NCBI GenBank assembly: GCA_012513125.1
Contig: JAAZCS010000342.1
Span: 1-8,906, forward strand
Direction of reading: 5' to 3'
Length of the DNA: 8,906 nt
Source of the DNA: Treponema sp.
GTDB taxonomy: Bacteria > Spirochaetota > Spirochaetia > Treponematales > Treponemataceae
Below are positions 6,074 to 8,906 of this stretch, one piece after another; position 1 is the stretch's first letter; every line of letters begins with the position of its first letter. The position numbers and the translations under genes were made by a program. The notes beneath the pieces are model-generated. The model was not told the DNA's origin. It ran no database searches and was given only the letters and a program-made list of their open reading frames with translations.

Positions 6074-6942
6074 ATCAAGAATTAAGATTCAATTATGCAA
6101 CTGATTATTTTGCAAAGAAGGAAGTATCTTTTACTGATAAAAATAAATTCACACTTGGAATTATAGACTGCGACGGCTGTTTTACAAATACGGGACTTTT
6201 AATTTCTGACCAGTGTGATTTTACAATAAAGTGTGCTGTTTTTGAAGGTGAAGGAAAACTTGTTTTTAAAACAAGAAAAGAATTTACAGGCTTTATTTTA
6301 AAACAACTTGAAGATTCGTTTGAGTTTATAAACCTTGCAAATAATCTTCATGCTGATATTAAATGTCTTGATAGAGTTGAAACTTATGACTATCCACCGT
6401 ATGCAGTCTGTGAAGCTTTGCTTAATACAATTATTCATCGTGATTATAATTTTTCTGGTAGCACGATTATAAATATTTATTCCAACAGGATAGAATTTAT
6501 TTCTTTAGGCGGGCTAGTAAAAGGTCTAACAATTCAAGATATTCTGCATGGAGCTTCACAAACACGAAACACTATAATTGCAAATTTTTTTTATCGGTTG
6601 AGACTTGTTGAAAGCTATGGCACAGGACTTCAAAGAATTTTGGAAACATACAACGATAAAAAAGAACAGCATACAATAGAACCTTTGCCAGCTTCATTTA
6701 TAGTTACACTTCCCAAAATTAATAATGTCGAAAAACAGAATTTCTCTAAAGATGATTCTGATGAAAGCAAAATTTTGTCTTTGTTTACTCAAAATAAATA
6801 TATAACACGCAAGAACATTCAGACACTCCTGAAGTGTTCAAGTTTTCCAGCCAGAATTATTATAAATAAACTTGTTTCTGAAAATAAGATAAAAATCGTT
6901 GGAAAAAGACGATCTACAAAATATATTATCGCTGATAGTTAA
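6070..6942 (+). CDS. COG2865-like HATPase and winged-helix protein lacking the AlbA_2 domain
   Basis: 290 residues related to the family of predicted regulators that combine an AlbA_2 (Schlafen-type) domain, a GHKL-like ATPase (HATPase_c_4) and a winged helix. Residues 1-100 match the linker region (NQELRFNYATDYF, TNTGLLISDQ). The ATPase N-box is clear at E115-A-L-L-N119 with H123-R-D125, followed by RIEFISLGGL (140-149), the Asp/Gly-type adenine loop equivalent, and ESYGTGLQRI (181-190), the G-box. The C-terminal part (about 230-290) is a winged helix: DESKILSLFTQ, TRKNIQTLLKCS, then KIKIVGKRRSTKYII. Relatives begin about 130-180 residues earlier with AlbA_2. Here the ATG falls where they have an internal Met before NQEL, so the 5' end may be lost by deletion against the FliM-like gene. 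The ATGA overlap could still allow expression by coupling. The ATPase and DNA-binding parts look intact. Confidence 0.75.
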   Translation: MNQELRFNYATDYFAKKEVSFTDKNKFTLGIIDCDGCFTNTGLLISDQCDFTIKCAVFEGEGKLVFKTRKEFTGFILKQLEDSFEFINLANNLHADIKCLDRVETYDYPPYAVCEALLNTIIHRDYNFSGSTIINIYSNRIEFISLGGLVKGLTIQDILHGASQTRNTIIANFFYRLRLVESYGTGLQRILETYNDKKEQHTIEPLPASFIVTLPKINNVEKQNFSKDDSDESKILSLFTQNKYITRKNIQTLLKCSSFPARIIINKLVSENKIKIVGKRRSTKYIIADS

Positions 6943-6964
6943 ATTTATGTAATAAAAGTCCAAA

Positions 6965-7192
6965 ATGGAACAAAACAAACTTTATGAAATAGCAACACAC
7001 TACTCTCAAGAAGCCGCTGTCATTGGCAAACAATGCAGCACATTCCGGCTTCTTGTAATAAGTGATGAATACATTGCCAAACATGAATCTGCGCATATCT
7101 GCATACAAAATATTTCCAATTGGAAACTTATAATCAATCTACCGAAAAGTGTCATAACTTTGTCATATACTAAAAATTGCGAGTCAGATTGA
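6965..7192 (+). CDS. Doubtful short ORF, no family recognised
   Basis: A 75-codon frame starts with ATG 6965, 22 bases after the HATPase gene. There is no ribosome binding site (AAAGTCCAAA precedes the ATG). The first half (NKLYEIATHYSQEAAVIG) looks mildly protein-like, the second half less so. An antisense frame of similar length covers 6926-7108, which lowers confidence in either. It may be the remnant of a deleted gene, or non-coding. Confidence 0.25.
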   Translation: MEQNKLYEIATHYSQEAAVIGKQCSTFRLLVISDEYIAKHESAHICIQNISNWKLIINLPKSVITLSYTKNCESD

Positions 7193-7200
7193 AAAGCAGA

Positions 7201-7279
7201 ATAGCGGTCTACTGCGGAGGTAAGCGTTTTGAAAAAAACTTTTCACAAAGGCACATCGGAACCGCCTACCGTTAGCTAT
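7201..7279. repeat. Long imperfect hairpin of unknown type
   Basis: Nested complementary blocks: ATAGC (7201-7205) with GCTAT (7275-7279); GGT (7206-7208) with ACC (7268-7270); GCGG (7214-7217) with CCGC (7262-7265); and an inner perfect stem TGAAAA (7230-7235) with TTTTCA (7240-7245). The outer blocks are much richer in G and C than the surrounding DNA. This looks like a folded RNA or a recombination/transposon end, but no known family fits. It lies between the 3' end of yjdF (minus strand) and the doubtful ORF. Confidence 0.5.
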
Positions 7280-7320
7280 ATCGGCTATGTAATAAATAAA
7301 CAAAAATCACACTAATCTTG

Positions 7321-7347
7321 TATTACTCGTTTTTTTTCAAGTGAATA
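7321..7347. terminator. Weak hairpin downstream of yjdF
   Basis: TATTACTCG and CAAGTGAATA arms flank a run of eight T on the plus strand (eight A on the minus strand). The pairing has a bulge and a wobble. It sits directly after the yjdF stop (TAA, 7348-7350 complement), where a terminator is expected, but no T run follows on the minus strand. On the plus strand T-rich sequence follows within yjdF. Confidence 0.25.
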
Positions 7348-7722
7348 TTATTTCTTGTTTTTTCGCTTTTCTTTTTTCAATTCCCATTGTAGTTGCTTGT
7401 CTTCACGTTTTTTTCCACGACGTTCAGTTTTCTTTTTTGAAAGAAAATCAGCTTGTGCATTTTTAAAAGTGTCCAATGATTTTGTAAAAGATTTTTCTGA
7501 GCGGTTTGTAATTTTCTTTATTCTGATTTTAATAGGATTTTCAGTTTTGAATAATGGAATCTTATCGAACTCGTATAGCATCCAAAAAAGAATGCGAGGA
7601 TTTGTTGGTTCTGCACCAAACACATAACGACCAGTGTAATATGCACCTACAATTTGTTTTTCAATTAATGCAGTCCAAAATTGTCCGTCGTAATAAATTG
7701 TTGTAATTGTAAAATCTTCCAT
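7348..7722 (-). CDS. yjdF: YjdF/DUF2992 family protein, intact
   Basis: A 124-residue protein read on the minus strand. Features of the YjdF (DUF2992) family are clear: the opening strand with YDGQFW (11-16), the conserved G31-R-Y-V-F-G-A-E-P39-T-N-P, the WMLYEFDKIPLF segment, and a long basic and Gln/Glu-rich C-terminal helix (KKKTERRGKKREDKQLQWELKKEKRKNKK region, 96-124) that matches the family's usual 'KREQREAEKQRQFELKQQKRKEKHRGR' tail. AAGGAG (7729-7734 complement) lies six bases before ATG 7720-7722. Its biochemical role is unknown; in Firmicutes it is linked to a riboswitch that senses azaaromatic compounds, pointing to handling of toxic heterocycles. The upstream leader and promoter here support the same control. 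It is the best preserved unit in the second half of the window. Confidence 0.85.
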   Translation of the reverse strand: MEDFTITTIYYDGQFWTALIEKQIVGAYYTGRYVFGAEPTNPRILFWMLYEFDKIPLFKTENPIKIRIKKITNRSEKSFTKSLDTFKNAQADFLSKKKTERRGKKREDKQLQWELKKEKRKNKK

Positions 7723-7741
7723 AGTTTGCTCCTTAGGACAC

Positions 7742-7840
7742 AGCTATCCCATGAACAAACCGGACATCAATATTTCTAATTAAAATTGAAGGCTACTGGA
7801 CTAAAAAGTCAGCCGGACTACCATACCGCCTCGTGTTTTC
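7742..7840 (-). ncRNA. Candidate yjdF riboswitch in the yjdF leader
   Basis: The region between the predicted transcript start (about 7846) and the yjdF start codon (7722) is a roughly 120-base leader rich in G and C compared with its surroundings. Read on the minus strand it begins AAAACACGAGGCGGTATGG. It holds a nested hairpin with GGCT/AGCC (7791-7794, 7811-7814) outside GACT/AGTC (7799-7802, 7807-7810), a four-base loop, and a CCGGAC sequence in two copies (7760-7765 and 7813-7818, plus strand). It ends just before the AAGGAG ribosome binding site, which suggests control of translation. The call rests on position next to yjdF and visible structure; I did not compare it with the Rfam model. 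Confidence 0.6.
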
Positions 7841-7852
7841 GTTTGTAATTGA

Positions 7853-7881
7853 ACTATAATTTTTTTTAATTAAGATGTCAA
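7853..7881 (-). promoter_or_regulatory. Strong sigma70-type promoter of yjdF
   Basis: On the minus strand: perfect TTGACA (7876-7881), a 17-base AT-rich spacer, and TATAGT (7853-7858), five of six to the consensus. The start point is expected near 7846, leaving a leader of about 120 bases. Confidence 0.75.
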
Positions 7882-8005
7882 CTTTTGTTGAATAAAGAGA
7901 GGATTTAAAAGCGATGAGCATATAAAGCACCATATTGGTAAACTGGCACAATCAGATATGTAATATAAGTCTTGTTCATATAAAAGTTTTTATTTTGGAG
8001 CTTAT

Positions 8006-8906
8006 ATGATTGAACGTGCGATAAAAGACGCGCTTTTCAGAGTTGCAAAATCATTTCCGGTAACTCTTGTAACAGGCACACGACAGACAGGCAAATCAAC
8101 TCTTCTAAAAAATTACATCCAGAAAGACGGATGTCAATATGTTACTTTTGATGATAAGGAAAATATACTAGCGGTAAAGGAAGTTCCAAAACTTTTTATG
8201 GCAGTGCATAAAGCTCCTGCTGTTTTTGATGAGATTCAATATGTACCAAGCCTTTTTTCCTACATAAAAATGGATGTTGACTCAAATCGTACACCTGGAA
8301 TGTTTTACCTTACAGGGAGCCAGCAATTCAGTATGATGAAGAGTGTTTTAGAAAGCCTTGCGGGTCGAGTTGGCATTCTGAATCTTTTGCCATTTTCTCA
8401 AAGGGAACTTGTATCTGATTCTTTTTCTGCACCTTTTGTTCCGACTCAAGAATATCTTTTAGGACGCAGAGAATCATATAAATCAGAATCCCTGCCACCA
8501 GATGCGATTTGGAAAACTATTCAGAAGGGAATGTATCCTGAAATTTGCAATGGCAATGTAACTTCGCAAGATTTTTTCAGTTCATATATAGGAACATACA
8601 TTGAACGCGATGTGCGTCTTCTTACGCAGGTTGCAGATGAAATGCAATTCATGCAGTTTATTTCTGTGGCGGCGGCTCGCACAGGACAACTTGTGAATTA
8701 CGCAGATATGGCGCGAACAGTTGGAATAGATCCCAATACTGCTAAGCGTTGGCTTTCTGTTCTGGTAAGCTCAGGAATTGTTTATTTACTCCAGCCGTAT
8801 TTTGGAAATGTTGAAAAGCGGATTGTAAAAACTCCAAAGCTATACTTTGTTGATACAGGGCTGGCGGCTTATCTTACAAAATGGACTACAGAAGAAGTAC
8901 TTATGA
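8006..8906 (+). CDS. DUF4143-type AAA ATPase (3' end outside window)
   Basis: The frame runs from ATG 8006 to the window edge without a stop (300 full codons). GGAG at 7997-8000 sets the start. Walker A is G24-T-R-Q-T-G-K-S31, Walker B is AVFDEIQ with D75-E76, and the sensor segment is FYLTGSQQF, the standard order in AAA_14 ATPases. The second half (IGTYIERDVRLL, AAARTGQLVNYADMA, then TAKRWLSVLVSSGIVYLL and KTPKLYFVDTGLAAYL) is the DUF4143 domain, with its winged-helix-like part and the conserved KxPKLYFxDTGLAxYL. All motifs are intact. The role of these ATPases is unresolved; they are common as scattered single genes in treponemes and gut bacteria. It is a different subfamily from the broken copy at 2320 (GTRQTGKS against GARQVGKT). 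No clear promoter is seen in the 120 bases upstream. Confidence 0.85.
   Translation, partial: MIERAIKDALFRVAKSFPVTLVTGTRQTGKSTLLKNYIQKDGCQYVTFDDKENILAVKEVPKLFMAVHKAPAVFDEIQYVPSLFSYIKMDVDSNRTPGMFYLTGSQQFSMMKSVLESLAGRVGILNLLPFSQRELVSDSFSAPFVPTQEYLLGRRESYKSESLPPDAIWKTIQKGMYPEICNGNVTSQDFFSSYIGTYIERDVRLLTQVADEMQFMQFISVAAARTGQLVNYADMARTVGIDPNTAKRWLSVLVSSGIVYLLQPYFGNVEKRIVKTPKLYFVDTGLAAYLTKWTTEEVLM

Noticed and set aside
7201..7279. Integron attC site
   Set aside because: GTTAGCT (7271-7277) deviates from GTTRRRY and the opposite arm has no AAC-ending core; no integrase or repeated cassette sites are visible in the window.
7195..7300. Cyclic di-GMP (GEMM-I) riboswitch on the minus strand
   Set aside because: A few bases (CGGTAGG, CCGATG) recall its 3' end, but the conserved 5' half is missing and no suitable downstream gene follows.
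7355..7627. Plus-strand 90-codon ORF
   Set aside because: It is the antisense of the YjdF gene, whose family motifs, start signal and promoter are clear on the minus strand.
7944..7965. Sigma54 promoter (TGGCAC) upstream of the second ATPase
   Set aside because: The -12 TTGC element is absent at the required spacing.
1..8906. CRISPR array, tRNA, rRNA or a complete insertion sequence
   Set aside because: No regularly spaced repeats, no cloverleaf, no rRNA segments and no transposase motifs were seen on either strand.

Overview
The window is an AT-rich stretch of bacterial DNA, most likely from a host-associated Treponema or close spirochaete relative. The main pointers are a FliM-type flagellar switch protein with the spirochaete-like base composition, and a set of accessory families (DUF4143 ATPases, HTH/WYL regulator, COG2865-type ATP-binding protein, short-chain dehydrogenases) that are common in gut and oral treponemes. 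This assignment is an inference from gene content. No rRNA, tRNA or complete housekeeping gene fixes the taxon.

Layout. 1-225 is the 3' end of a short-chain dehydrogenase, closed by an intrinsic terminator (299-318). 409-1407 encodes an intact lipocalin-like protein of the AttH/CrtC hydratase type. A 50-residue ORF (1401-1553) overlaps its stop. 1579-2220 is an intact GNAT acetyltransferase with a promoter placed so that its mRNA would be leaderless, followed by a hairpin terminator (2252-2278). From 2320 to about 5350 the DNA is a graveyard: a broken DUF4143 ATPase (2320-2701) is joined tail-to-tail to a fragment of a linear-amide C-N hydrolase (2699-3121, minus). Next come a short-chain dehydrogenase with a one-base frameshift (3184-3950), a probably frameshifted unknown gene (3952-4352, minus), an HTH/WYL regulator with a nonsense codon (4345-4905, minus), and an unassigned plus-strand fragment joined head-to-head to it (about 4889-5206).

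5393-6073 is a short FliM-like protein: it keeps the CheY-binding N-terminus and most of the middle domain but has no C-terminal SpoA domain. Its stop overlaps the start (ATGA) of 6070-6942, a COG2865-type HATPase/winged-helix protein that lacks the usual N-terminal AlbA_2 domain. The pair could be two truncated genes fused by deletion or a real translationally coupled pair. A doubtful ORF (6965-7192) and an unexplained roughly 80-base imperfect hairpin (7201-7279) follow.

7348-7722 (minus) is an intact YjdF/DUF2992 protein. It has a strong sigma70-type promoter (7853-7881), an approximately 120-base structured leader and a good ribosome binding site, so the leader is a candidate yjdF (azaaromatic-sensing) riboswitch. 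The window ends inside a second, different and apparently intact DUF4143 ATPase (8006 onwards).

The intact genes look like independent accessory loci, not one pathway. The strongest regulatory story is promoter, leader RNA and yjdF. The most open question is the FliM-like/COG2865 pair.
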